Assembly (NCBI GenBank): GCA_050741255.1
Contig: JBOIEQ010000114.1
Location: forward strand, 1-13,875
Direction: 5' to 3'
DNA length: 13,875 nucleotides
Origin: CAZXNF01 sp050741255
Lineage (GTDB): Bacteria > Pseudomonadota > Gammaproteobacteria > Burkholderiales > SG8-41
Shown: piece by piece, positions 6,733-13,844 of the stretch
Layout of the letters: each line of letters begins with the position of its first letter
How positions within the stretch are numbered: the first letter of the stretch is position 1
Made by a program: the position numbers and the translations under genes
The notes under the pieces: generated by a model
What the model was told of the DNA's origin: nothing
Databases searched by the model: none
The model's input: the letters and a program-made list of their open reading frames with translations, nothing else

Positions 6733-7716
6733 CTACTCCGGCTTCGCCCCGGACTCCTTGATGACCTTCGCCCACTTTGCCGTTTCGACGCGGACCATGG
6801 CGGCGAACTTGTCCGGCGGCAGGAAATTCGCCTCGGCGCCGAGCGCCGCGAAGCGCTCGCGCGCGTCGGCGCTGGCAACGATCTTGCTCAACGCCGCGGT
6901 CAGTTTCTCGGTGATGAGCTTGGGCGTGGCGACGGGCGCGAACACGCCGTACCAGGTGACGACCTCGTAGCCGGGGACCGCTTCGGCCACCGTCGGCACG
7001 TCGGGCAGGATGGCGAGTCGCTTGTCACTGGAGACGCCCAGCGCCTTCAGCTTGCCCGACTTGACGAAGGGCAGCGTGGACGACACGCCGGTGATCATGA
7101 ACTGGGTCTGGCCCGCGACGAGGTCGGTCAGCGCCGGACTCGCGCCCTTGTACGGCACGTGCACGATCTGCACGCCGGACATGAGCTTCAGTAGTTCACT
7201 CGAGAGATGCGCCGTCGAGCCGCTGCCGGAAGACGCGAAGTTGATGCTTCCCGGCTTGGCCTTGGCCAGCGCGACGAGTTCCTTGACGTTGCCTGCCTGC
7301 AGCGACGGGTGCGCGACGAGGATCATCGGACTCGAGGCGACCAGGCCGAGCGGCGCGAGTTCCTTCGCCGGGTCGACGGCCAGCTTCGGATACAGGCTGG
7401 GGTTGATGGCGTTGGTGCCGTTCGCGCCCATCAGCAGCGTGTAGCCGTCCGGCGCGCTCCTGGCCACGATCTCGACCGCGATGTTCCCGCCGCCGCCGGC
7501 GCGATTGTCCACGATCACCTGCTGGCCGAAGGCCTCGGTCAGCTTCAGTGCGACGATGCGGCCGCTGATGTCCACCGGTCCGCCGGGAGAATAGGGGATG
7601 AGCAGGCGAATCGGCCTGCTCGGGTAGTCTTGGGCCTGTGCTGTCGCCGCGCACAGCGCCAACAATGGGATTAGGGATTTTGGGTTAGGGATTCGTAACT
7701 TGAAAGTCGTGTTCAT
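6733..7716 (-). CDS. Bug/TctC-type tripartite tricarboxylate transporter receptor (receptor 2)
   Basis: A 327-residue periplasmic solute-binding protein. The ATG at 7716 is supported by GGAGAAG six bases upstream; the longer frame to 7782 only translates an intergenic repeat. The signal peptide spans residues 1-28 (cleavage AQA-Q). The mature protein has the family markers YPSRPIRLLIPYSPGGPVD, the RAGGGGN loop, the APDGYTLLMG strand and HVPYKG around the ligand site. Receptors of this family bind carboxylates, amino acids or aromatic acids and deliver them to TctAB permeases, but no such permease is in the window, so this is an orphan receptor, which is common in Burkholderiales. Residues about 4-17 (FKLRIPNPKSLIPL) are encoded by one arm of repeat copy 2, an unusual origin for a signal-peptide n-region. 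Confidence 0.92.
   Translation of the reverse strand: MNTTFKLRIPNPKSLIPLLALCAATAQAQDYPSRPIRLLIPYSPGGPVDISGRIVALKLTEAFGQQVIVDNRAGGGGNIAVEIVARSAPDGYTLLMGANGTNAINPSLYPKLAVDPAKELAPLGLVASSPMILVAHPSLQAGNVKELVALAKAKPGSINFASSGSGSTAHLSSELLKLMSGVQIVHVPYKGASPALTDLVAGQTQFMITGVSSTLPFVKSGKLKALGVSSDKRLAILPDVPTVAEAVPGYEVVTWYGVFAPVATPKLITEKLTAALSKIVASADARERFAALGAEANFLPPDKFAAMVRVETAKWAKVIKESGAKPE
7667..7690 (+). other. canonical G-quadruplex motif, telomere-like
   Basis: Four GGG runs on the + strand at 7667-7669, 7674-7676, 7682-7684 and 7688-7690 are separated by ATTA, ATTTT and TTA loops. This satisfies the G3 N1-7 rule four times over and resembles eukaryotic telomere repeats. It is on the template strand of Bug receptor 2, just inside the gene, so the mRNA carries the C-rich complement. 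Confidence 0.6.
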
Positions 7717-7766
7717 GCGTGGCTTCTCCATCGGTTTCAAATCTCTAATCCCCAATCCCGAATCCC
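7667..7766. repeat. G-rich inverted repeat, copy 2, enclosing a translation start
   Basis: The left arm 7667-7705 (GGGATTAGGGATTTTGGGTT then AGGGATTC..TGAAA) pairs with the right arm 7735-7766 (TTTCAAATCTCTAATCCCC then AATCCCGAATCCC), with a few mismatches and a gap of about six nt. The 29-nt loop 7706-7734 contains the Shine-Dalgarno and ATG of Bug receptor 2. The left arm lies inside the coding sequence, and the right arm lies in the gap after the FAD oxidoreductase stop. Same family as copies 1 and 3. Confidence 0.75.
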
Positions 7767-7778
7767 GCTTTCGGGCAC

Positions 7779-9131
7779 TCACCCGCGATTGTCCCTGAAT
7801 TTGTACCAGTGATATGCCGCCGCCTGCGGAATGCGGATCAGGCGGTGCAGCGGGAAGCGCGCGAGCGGTGACGCGTTGGGCGGAATCACGTTCTCGCGGC
7901 CTTGGCCGCCGTCAGCGATGCGGTCGGCGATCAGCTTGCCGGCATAAAGACTGTAGGACACCCCGCTGCCCTGATAGCCCAGCGCGTAGTGGGCGGTGGC
8001 ATCGTCCTCGGCGTGGTACACGTGCGGCAGGAAGTCGCGCGTGAGGCATACCCAGCCGTGCCAGTCGTAGTCCACCGTGAGGTTCTCCAGCCCCGGCAGT
8101 TTCGCCCGCAGCTCGGCCAGCAGGTAGTCGCGCTGGTTCGCATTGCGGGCGGGCTCGTCGGAGATGAGGCCGCGCCCGCCGAACATGATGCGGTTGTCCG
8201 GCAGCCGCCGCCAGTAGTACAGCAGTTTGCGCGCGTCGGTCAGTACATGGCCGGTGACGAAGTTGGTCGCGCGGGTTTCCTCCGCGGTGAGCGGGCGCGT
8301 CACGATGATGTGCGACAGCACGGGGAACAGGGTGGCGTTCACCGCGCCGTGCAGGTGGTCAGGCGTGTAGCCATTGGTCGCCAGCACGACCTGTTTCGCG
8401 TGCACGGCGCCGGCGGGCGTCGTCAGCACGTGCTCGGCGCCGCGCTTCTCCCAGCGCGAGACGGGGCTTGCGCCGTGCACGCGGGCGCCGTGCGCGCGCG
8501 CCATGCGGAGCACGCCGAGCGCGAGCTTCAGCGGATGCACTGCGAGTGCGTCGGGGATGCGCATAGCACCGTGCGACTGTGTGCCGCCGATATGTTCGTG
8601 CTGCACTTCCTCCGCGGTCAGGAACTCCGCGGGGTACTCGAACTCGCGCTGCAGCAATTCGGCTTCCTCGCGCAGCCCCGCGGCACGTCCCGGGCGGTGC
8701 GCGATCTTGAGATGGCCGGCTTCGCTGTGGTCGCAGGCGATCGCGCCGTCGCGGATCATGGTGCGCACGTTCTGGAGCGAAGCCATTGTTTCGCCGAACG
8801 CGCGCTTCGCCATGTCACGGCCCCACTGCTCGATCATCTGCGCGCCGGTATAGCGCCCGAGCGCCATGCGCGCGAACCCGCCGTTGCGGCCGCTGCAGCC
8901 CCAGCCCGGGCGATTCGCTTCGAGCACAGTGGCCTGCACGCCGTGGCGGGCGAGGTGGTACGCGCAGGACAGCCCGGTGTAGCCGCCGCCGATGATCGCG
9001 ACCTCCGTGTCGATGCGCGCAGGCGCGGGGCCGTCGTCCGGCGGTGGTGTCCCCGCGGTCGCGGCCCAATAGGAACCCGGATAGTCGAGTCCCGTGCCGG
9101 GGCCGGAAGCGAAGAGCGGATCGTAGGGCAT
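7779..9131 (-). CDS. FAD-dependent amine/amino-acid oxidoreductase (DAO family)
   Basis: From the ATG at 9131 the product has 450 residues. The FAD-binding Rossmann motif VAIIGGGYTGLSCAYHL lies at residues 44-60 with the ribose-binding Glu at 71. GWGCSGRNGGFARMALG at 77-93 is the conserved second contact seen in PuuB/OrdL-type gamma-glutamylputrescine and related amine oxidoreductases. Near the C-terminus, YALGYQGSGVSYSLYAGKL is the typical closing FAD site. The reaction is probably oxidation of a secondary amine or N-substituted amino acid; the substrate is unknown. The start is not fully certain: an in-frame TTG at 9179 would add 16 residues read from repeat copy 3, and neither start has a strong ribosome binding site. 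It lies between two Bug receptor genes, which suggests a shared substrate class, perhaps an amine or amino-acid derivative. Confidence 0.9.
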   Translation of the reverse strand: MPYDPLFASGPGTGLDYPGSYWAATAGTPPPDDGPAPARIDTEVAIIGGGYTGLSCAYHLARHGVQATVLEANRPGWGCSGRNGGFARMALGRYTGAQMIEQWGRDMAKRAFGETMASLQNVRTMIRDGAIACDHSEAGHLKIAHRPGRAAGLREEAELLQREFEYPAEFLTAEEVQHEHIGGTQSHGAMRIPDALAVHPLKLALGVLRMARAHGARVHGASPVSRWEKRGAEHVLTTPAGAVHAKQVVLATNGYTPDHLHGAVNATLFPVLSHIIVTRPLTAEETRATNFVTGHVLTDARKLLYYWRRLPDNRIMFGGRGLISDEPARNANQRDYLLAELRAKLPGLENLTVDYDWHGWVCLTRDFLPHVYHAEDDATAHYALGYQGSGVSYSLYAGKLIADRIADGGQGRENVIPPNASPLARFPLHRLIRIPQAAAYHWYKFRDNRG

Positions 9132-9143
9132 GGGGTTAAAGGC

Positions 9144-9241
9144 GGGATTTGAGATTGGGGATTCGGGATTGGAAGTCAAAATCGCGCTGCGCTGATTCGT
9201 GCCGGTGGGTTTCCAATCCCCAATCTCGAATCCCTAATCCC
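9144..9241. repeat. G-rich inverted repeat, copy 3
   Basis: Arms 9144-9174 and 9211-9241 (31 nt each) are inverted copies with 26 matches and a 36-nt loop. The left arm reads GGGATTTGAGATTGGGGATT then CGGGATTGGAA, and the right arm is its C-rich counterpart. It occupies nearly the whole 114-bp gap between the Bug receptor 1 stop and the FAD oxidoreductase start. Orientation is the same as copies 1 and 2: G-rich arm at the lower coordinate. Confidence 0.75.
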
Positions 9242-9245
9242 GTGT

Positions 9246-10211
9246 TCAAGGCGTCAGCCCCAGCCGTTCGACCACCAGCTTCTGTTCGTCGAACACCGCG
9301 CGGGCGTACTTGGCGTACTCCTCGCTCGATTTGTAATTTGCTTCCATGCCGTAGCGATCCACGGCCTCGACGAAGGCCGGTTCCGCCATCGCCTTGCGGA
9401 ATCCATCGTGCAGAATCCTGATCAGTTTGGGATCCATGCCCTTGGGGCCGGCGATACCCCAGGGCGCGGCGGAGGCGAACCCGTAGACCTCCCGCAACGT
9501 TGGCACGTTCGGCACTTTGTTCGTCGGTTTTTCGCCCCAGGTAATCAGCGGTCGGAAGCTGCCGGCCTTGATCATTTCCCACGGCGGCGTACCGGCGTAG
9601 GCCTGCACTTCGCCGCTTTTCAGCGCGGTCAGCATCTCGACCGTGCCCTTGTACGGGACCTGCACCCAGTCGACGCCTTCCTTCTGCGCAATGGTGTCCA
9701 TCGTGATGTGCAGATCGGAACCGATGCCAGGGCTGGCGTAACTGATCTTGCCGGGATTGGCCTTGGCGTAGGCGACGAATTCCTTCCAGGTTTTCCAGGG
9801 GGCATCAGCGCGCACTGACACGCCGAAGACATAGCCCGCGATGTTGATGATCCAACTCATGTCGGTCGGCGGGTTGAAGCCGGACTTGGCGATATGAGGC
9901 TGGCGGAACACGCCGGTCGGGATGAGCGCGAGGGTATAGCCGTCCGGCCTGGACCCGGCGGCCTGCTGCGCCGCGATGACGCCGCTCGCCCCCGGCTTGT
10001 TCTCGACGATCACACGCTTGCCGAAGATTTTCGCCGCGCCGTCCGCCAGCGTGCGCAGCGCGACGTCCGTGGTGCCGCCGGCCGTGAACGGACAGAACAC
10101 CGTGATCGGGCGGTCGGGGAAACCTTCCACCTGCGCGCGGGCAAAGGGAGACAGAGCCAGCGCCGCGGGAGCGAGTATCAGCACGCGGCGGCGGGAAGAG
10201 AAACGGTTCAC
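9246..10211 (-). CDS. Bug/TctC-type tripartite tricarboxylate transporter receptor (receptor 1)
   Basis: A 321-residue periplasmic solute-binding protein. The GTG at 10211 is chosen over the ATG at 10259 because AGGAG lies six bases upstream and the product then begins with a normal signal peptide: NRFSSRRRVLILAPAALAL with cleavage at ARA-Q near residue 26. The SRRRVLI stretch looks like a twin-arginine signal, so Tat export is possible. Family markers follow: FPDRPITVFCPFTAGGTTD, the NKPGASG loop, RPDGYTLALIP and QVPYKG. It differs clearly from receptor 2 outside these motifs, so the pair is not a recent duplication. No TctA/TctB permease genes are nearby. It sits between the enoyl-CoA hydratase-like gene and the FAD oxidoreductase gene in the same direction. 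Confidence 0.92.
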   Translation of the reverse strand: MNRFSSRRRVLILAPAALALSPFARAQVEGFPDRPITVFCPFTAGGTTDVALRTLADGAAKIFGKRVIVENKPGASGVIAAQQAAGSRPDGYTLALIPTGVFRQPHIAKSGFNPPTDMSWIINIAGYVFGVSVRADAPWKTWKEFVAYAKANPGKISYASPGIGSDLHITMDTIAQKEGVDWVQVPYKGTVEMLTALKSGEVQAYAGTPPWEMIKAGSFRPLITWGEKPTNKVPNVPTLREVYGFASAAPWGIAGPKGMDPKLIRILHDGFRKAMAEPAFVEAVDRYGMEANYKSSEEYAKYARAVFDEQKLVVERLGLTP

Positions 10212-10283
10212 GGGCGACTCCTGCGGGTTCTGTGAGGGCGGGGATGGACGATCATCCAACTCGAAGCAAAAACGAAGCCAGGA

Positions 10284-11021
10284 TCAGCGTCCCTTGAACC
10301 GCGGCTGGCGCTTCTCCTTGAAGCTCGCCACGCCTTCCTTCGCGTCCTCGCTGGCGCGCACGCGCTGGATGGCGAGCCGGCCGCGGGCGACGAGTTCGGA
10401 GGGGCCCTTGGGGATGACCTGGCCGACGAAGTCGCGCAGCAGCGCGGTCACCAGCGGTGCATTGTCCGCGAGCTTGCGCGCATAGTCGTGCGCGGCGGTC
10501 ATCAGCTCCGCAGATGGCGTCACACGGTTGACTAGCCCGGCTTCGTACATGCGTTGCGCGGACAGGGCGTTGCCCACCAGCATCAGCTCCATCGCGAGCT
10601 TGTGCGGGATGCGGGCGGCGAGACCGGCGATGAGTGCGCCGGTAGTGCCGATCTTGCCTTCGGGGAACATGAATTTCGCGTCGGCGGCGGCCACGCACAG
10701 GTCGGCCATCTCGACCATCACGACCCCGCCGCCCACCACCCACCCGGACACCGCCGCGATCAGGGGTTTTTCCAGCGCCACGCCGACGTTGGGGATGCAG
10801 GCCGGAAAATCCTCGGCCGGACCCTTGACGTCGAGGCCGACGCAGAAATCCTTGCCCGCATGCGTCAGGATGGCCACGCGGTCATCCGACGCATTGAGCC
10901 GTTCCCACGCCGCGCGCAGTCCGAGCGCGATGTCGTTGTTGATCGCGTTGCGCTTGTCCGGACGGTTCAGCGTGATGACGGCGACACCGTCGGTGGATTG
11001 GTAGGTGACGGCATTGTTCAT
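10284..11021 (-). CDS. enoyl-CoA hydratase/isomerase family protein (crotonase fold)
   Basis: A 245-residue crotonase-superfamily protein, slightly shorter than the usual 255-270. The ATG at 11021 has GAAGG seven bases upstream and lies 13 bp after the synthetase stop, so the two are almost certainly co-translated. Family features: TLNRPDKRNAIN at 17-28, the first oxyanion-hole segment HAGKDFCVGLD at 54-64, and the second at GWVVGGG 93-99. Aligning to rat hydratase, Glu121 (FPEGKIG) corresponds to catalytic Glu164, but the position of Glu144 is Val101. A single-acid active site points to an isomerase, hydrolase, lyase or other crotonase reaction rather than classical water addition. The partner synthetase suggests it acts on the CoA thioester that enzyme makes or uses. 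Confidence 0.88.
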   Translation of the reverse strand: MNNAVTYQSTDGVAVITLNRPDKRNAINNDIALGLRAAWERLNASDDRVAILTHAGKDFCVGLDVKGPAEDFPACIPNVGVALEKPLIAAVSGWVVGGGVVMVEMADLCVAAADAKFMFPEGKIGTTGALIAGLAARIPHKLAMELMLVGNALSAQRMYEAGLVNRVTPSAELMTAAHDYARKLADNAPLVTALLRDFVGQVIPKGPSELVARGRLAIQRVRASEDAKEGVASFKEKRQPRFKGR

Positions 11022-11034
11022 GGTTCGCCTTCGT

Positions 11035-13149
11035 TCAGGACAGTGTGGCGCGGGCGTCGAGGGCGACGGCGCCCTCCCCGCGGGTTTTGACCAGCAAGGG
11101 GTTGATGTCGAGTTCGACCAGTCTCGGTCCCAGCGCCGCTGCCAGGTGGCTCACGCGCACGACGGCATCGACCAGTGCATCGACGTCCGCAGGTGGGCGC
11201 CCGCGCACCCCCTGCAGCAGTTTCCATGCGCGCAGCCGTTCGAGCATCGCGCGCGTTTCGGCCGGCGTGACGGGCGCCAGCGCGGTCTGTACATCGGCGA
11301 GGAGTTCCACCAGCACGCCGCCGGCCCCGATGAGGACCAGCGGGCCGAACTGCGCGTCGTATTTCGCGCCGACGATCATCTCGACACCGGCACCCGCCAT
11401 CGGGGCGACCAGGCAGCCTTCGATTGCAGCGCAGGGAACCGCGCCGGCGACGGCGGTGGCGATCGCGGACCACGCGGCCCGCACGGCGGCCTCGCTCGCG
11501 AGACCGAGTTTGACGGCGCCGGCGTCGCTCTTGTGCACGAGCGCGCGACAGACGCCTTTCATGGCCACCGGATAGCCAATCGCTTGTGCGGCAGCCACCG
11601 CCTCATCGGGCGTTGAGGCCACGGTTTCGGCGAGCAGCGGGATGCCGGCTGCGGCAATCAGCGCCTTGGCCTGGGGCTCCGTCAGCGCACCCGCACCCGT
11701 TGTCGCGGCAGCGCCGCGCGCCGCGCTGAAGCCGGTGGGGGTGCGCACCTGTTCGATCGGCGTCCGCAAGGCAGCGGCATATTCGGTCGCGGCGCGAATG
11801 ACGCGCAGCGTGTCGTCGATGCGGTTCGTAAACGGGCAGCCGATGTCGCGCAGCGACTGGCGCGCCCCGTCCACCAGCGAGCCGGGTGTGAACAGCAGCG
11901 CGGTTGGCGTTTTCCGCTCGAGCGCGCGCTGGCCCCAGGCGCGAACCTTGTCTTCGAGTTGCGGTGTGGTCGCGACGACCGGTAGCACGACGCCGACGTC
12001 GGGATCATCCGCGAGCCAGTCGTAGGCGTCCTGCGCCGAGCGCAGGCCGAGATCGCGCGCGAGGCCGCCGATGTCGAGCGGATTGACCGGGCGGTTGTCC
12101 GGAATGTAGGTGGCGAGCTTCGCGCGGGTCGCGGTGCTGAGATCGGCCAGCCGCAAGCCGGAGGCTGCGATGCGATCCGCGGTGACCGCCATGGTGCCGC
12201 CCGATCCCGAGAACACGGCGATGCCGTCGGTGCGGGGTGGGCCGAAGGCGGTCAGGAAGTGCGCGCACTGCACCATGCTTTCGGGGTCGTCCAGCAGGAT
12301 GACGGCGTGTTTGCGGCAGGCGGCTTCCCAGGCCGCGTGCGAGCCGGCGAGGCTCGCCGTATGCGATTGCGTGATGCGGCTTGCCACCTCGCTGCGGCCG
12401 GCCTTGACCGCGATGATCGGCTTGCCGGCGAACCGCGCGCGTTCCGCCAGCGCGAGAAAACGGCGCCCGTCCTTGAGCCCTTCTATATAGGCGCAGATTG
12501 CCCGCGTCTGCGGGTCTTCGATCATATAGTCGATGAAATCGCAGACTTCCAGGTCGGCCTGATTGCCGACCGTCACGCACACGCTGAAGCCGGTGCCGAG
12601 ATCCTGCGCGTGCGAAATCACGGAGGCCATCAGCGAGCCGCTCTGGCTGACCAGGCCGATCGGGCCGCTCGGCATCGGATCGGCGGCCAGCGCGATGGAG
12701 GAGGTCAGGGGGAGACGCAGGCGCGGATTGATGAAGCCGAGACAGTTGGGACCGATCAGCCGCATGCCGTAGCGGCGGGCGATGCCGACGATTTCCGTCT
12801 CGCGTGCCGCCCCGGCCGCGCCGGCCTCCGCAAAATCGGCCGTCAGCACGACGCAACAGCGCACGCCCGCCCGCCCGCACTCCTCGATGACGCCCGGCAG
12901 GATATCAACCGGCAGGGCCACCAGGGCCACGTCAATTTTTTCGGGGCTGGCCGCAACGTTTGGCACGGCTGGGACGCCGAACACCGCGCTTTGGCCTGGA
13001 TTCACCGGCACCACGCGCCCCTGAAACCCGTGACGCAGCAGGAAATTCATGACCCTGCCGCCGAATTTTCCCGTGTTTTCCGAAGCCCCGAGCACCGCGA
13101 CTGCTCGCGGGTTCAGGATGGGCGTCAGTGGGTGCGGGGCAGAGGACAT
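11035..13149 (-). CDS. NDP-forming acyl-CoA synthetase, fused alpha-beta (ACD/Pat-like)
   Basis: A 704-residue cytoplasmic enzyme, the usual length for fused ADP-forming acyl-CoA synthetases. Residues about 10-140 form the CoA-binding Rossmann domain (AVAVLGASENTGKFGGRV, then LIGPNCLGF). Residues about 160-450 are the succinyl-CoA ligase-like domain, with GLVSQSGSL at 165-173 and the phosphohistidine site His263 in ITQSHTASLAGS. From about residue 485 the ATP-grasp domain follows (EPQAKALIAAAGIPLL, LVHKSDAGAVKLGL, LVLIGAGGVLVELL, LVELDINPLLV). The reaction is acyl-CoA + NDP + Pi <-> acid + CoA + NTP; the acyl group is not predictable. It has no GNAT domain, so it is not a protein acetyltransferase of the Pat type. 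The ATG at 13149 lacks a clear Shine-Dalgarno but gives the expected N-terminus. It is the first gene of the minus-strand array. Confidence 0.92.
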   Translation of the reverse strand: MSSAPHPLTPILNPRAVAVLGASENTGKFGGRVMNFLLRHGFQGRVVPVNPGQSAVFGVPAVPNVAASPEKIDVALVALPVDILPGVIEECGRAGVRCCVVLTADFAEAGAAGAARETEIVGIARRYGMRLIGPNCLGFINPRLRLPLTSSIALAADPMPSGPIGLVSQSGSLMASVISHAQDLGTGFSVCVTVGNQADLEVCDFIDYMIEDPQTRAICAYIEGLKDGRRFLALAERARFAGKPIIAVKAGRSEVASRITQSHTASLAGSHAAWEAACRKHAVILLDDPESMVQCAHFLTAFGPPRTDGIAVFSGSGGTMAVTADRIAASGLRLADLSTATRAKLATYIPDNRPVNPLDIGGLARDLGLRSAQDAYDWLADDPDVGVVLPVVATTPQLEDKVRAWGQRALERKTPTALLFTPGSLVDGARQSLRDIGCPFTNRIDDTLRVIRAATEYAAALRTPIEQVRTPTGFSAARGAAATTGAGALTEPQAKALIAAAGIPLLAETVASTPDEAVAAAQAIGYPVAMKGVCRALVHKSDAGAVKLGLASEAAVRAAWSAIATAVAGAVPCAAIEGCLVAPMAGAGVEMIVGAKYDAQFGPLVLIGAGGVLVELLADVQTALAPVTPAETRAMLERLRAWKLLQGVRGRPPADVDALVDAVVRVSHLAAALGPRLVELDINPLLVKTRGEGAVALDARATLS

Positions 13150-13210
13150 GGCGGCGGCGGAGCGCCCGATTCTAGCGGGGCGGTTACCGAGCCATTGAGC
13201 CGGCGCGCGG

Positions 13211-13246
13211 GAGATTTACTTAATTAATAAATACAGTTACTTACAA
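13211..13246 (-). promoter_or_regulatory. AT-rich island, probable promoter region of the synthetase operon
   Basis: A block with ACTTAATTAATAAATACAG stands out in a GC-rich context about 60-100 bp before the synthetase ATG, which is where a promoter is expected. On the minus strand TTGTAA followed by an AT-rich stretch can be read as a weak -35/-10 pair, but no exact match to the sigma-70 consensus with good spacing is present. Confidence 0.35.
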
Positions 13247-13449
13247 ATCCTGGTGCACTGCAGGCACTGGTGCGGGGCAGTGATTGGCTAAAGGTCCGGT
13301 CGCGATGTCTTTAGTAAGTGTGCGCAAACTATTCGGTAATGCGCCCACGATGATGAGCGATTCCGGTGCGACAAACCCGCGTCAAAACGGGACCTTGCTG
13401 CAGCCCTGCCATGGTTGCCGCGACAGACCGCAAAATTCGCGCCAACTGT

Positions 13450-13478
13450 TTGACAGACTTGGGATAAACCAAGATAAT
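13450..13478 (+). promoter_or_regulatory. sigma-70 promoter of the tRNA operon
   Basis: TTGACA at 13450-13455 (6/6 consensus) and GATAAT at 13473-13478 (5/6) are separated by exactly 17 bp. The expected transcription start is near 13485, only a few bases before the tRNA-Tyr 5' end at 13492, so the leader would be very short. Confidence 0.85.
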
Positions 13479-13491
13479 GGTTGGTTTCGCT

Positions 13492-13576
<85 letters not shown>

Positions 13577-13615
13577 CGATACACAACGAGGGTGGTGGAC
13601 GGACGGGTCGGCTGA

Positions 13616-13689
<74 letters not shown>

Positions 13690-13743
13690 ACCGCTGAGCA
13701 GGATGCATGAGCGGAATTATTTAGTACACGGGATACAGGTTTC

Positions 13744-13818
<75 letters not shown>

Positions 13819-13821
13819 GCA

Positions 13822-13844
13822 GGTAAGCCGGTAAGCCGGTAAGC
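13822..13844 (+). repeat. short tandem repeat, 8-bp unit x 2.9
   Basis: The unit GGTAAGCC occurs at 13822-13829 and 13830-13837, and as a 7-nt partial copy at 13838-13844, four bases after the tRNA-Thr CCA end. It would fall in the spacer of the tRNA transcript and may vary in copy number. Confidence 0.8.

Larger units (their letters stand above)
13150..13491. other. intergenic region between the synthetase operon and the tRNA operon
   Basis: This 342-bp region separates two divergent transcription units. It holds an AT-rich island at 13211-13246, a short inverted repeat CACTG/CAGTG at 13265-13269 and 13278-13282, and the tRNA promoter at its right end. The open frames crossing it (for instance 13284-13529 on the + strand) run into tRNA-Tyr and have no coding character. 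I see no further gene. Confidence 0.6.

Noticed and set aside
7735..7782. Possible N-terminal extension of Bug receptor 2 to 7782
   Set aside because: The extra 22 residues (RDSGLGIRDLKP..) are repeat translation, and a good Shine-Dalgarno directly precedes the ATG at 7716.
7902..9152. 416-residue + strand ORF opposite the FAD oxidoreductase
   Set aside because: No motif, and it mirrors codon bias of the opposite strand; the minus-strand protein has full FAD-binding motifs.
7667..9241. Repeated GGGATT units considered as a CRISPR array or true telomere-like tandem array
   Set aside because: Units are degenerate, 6-8 bp, lack regular spacers and are arranged as inverted arms; no cas genes are nearby.
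10232..10260. GGATG/CATCC mini-hairpin considered as a terminator after Bug receptor 1's upstream gene
   Set aside because: Only five base pairs and no T-run follows; not a credible terminator.
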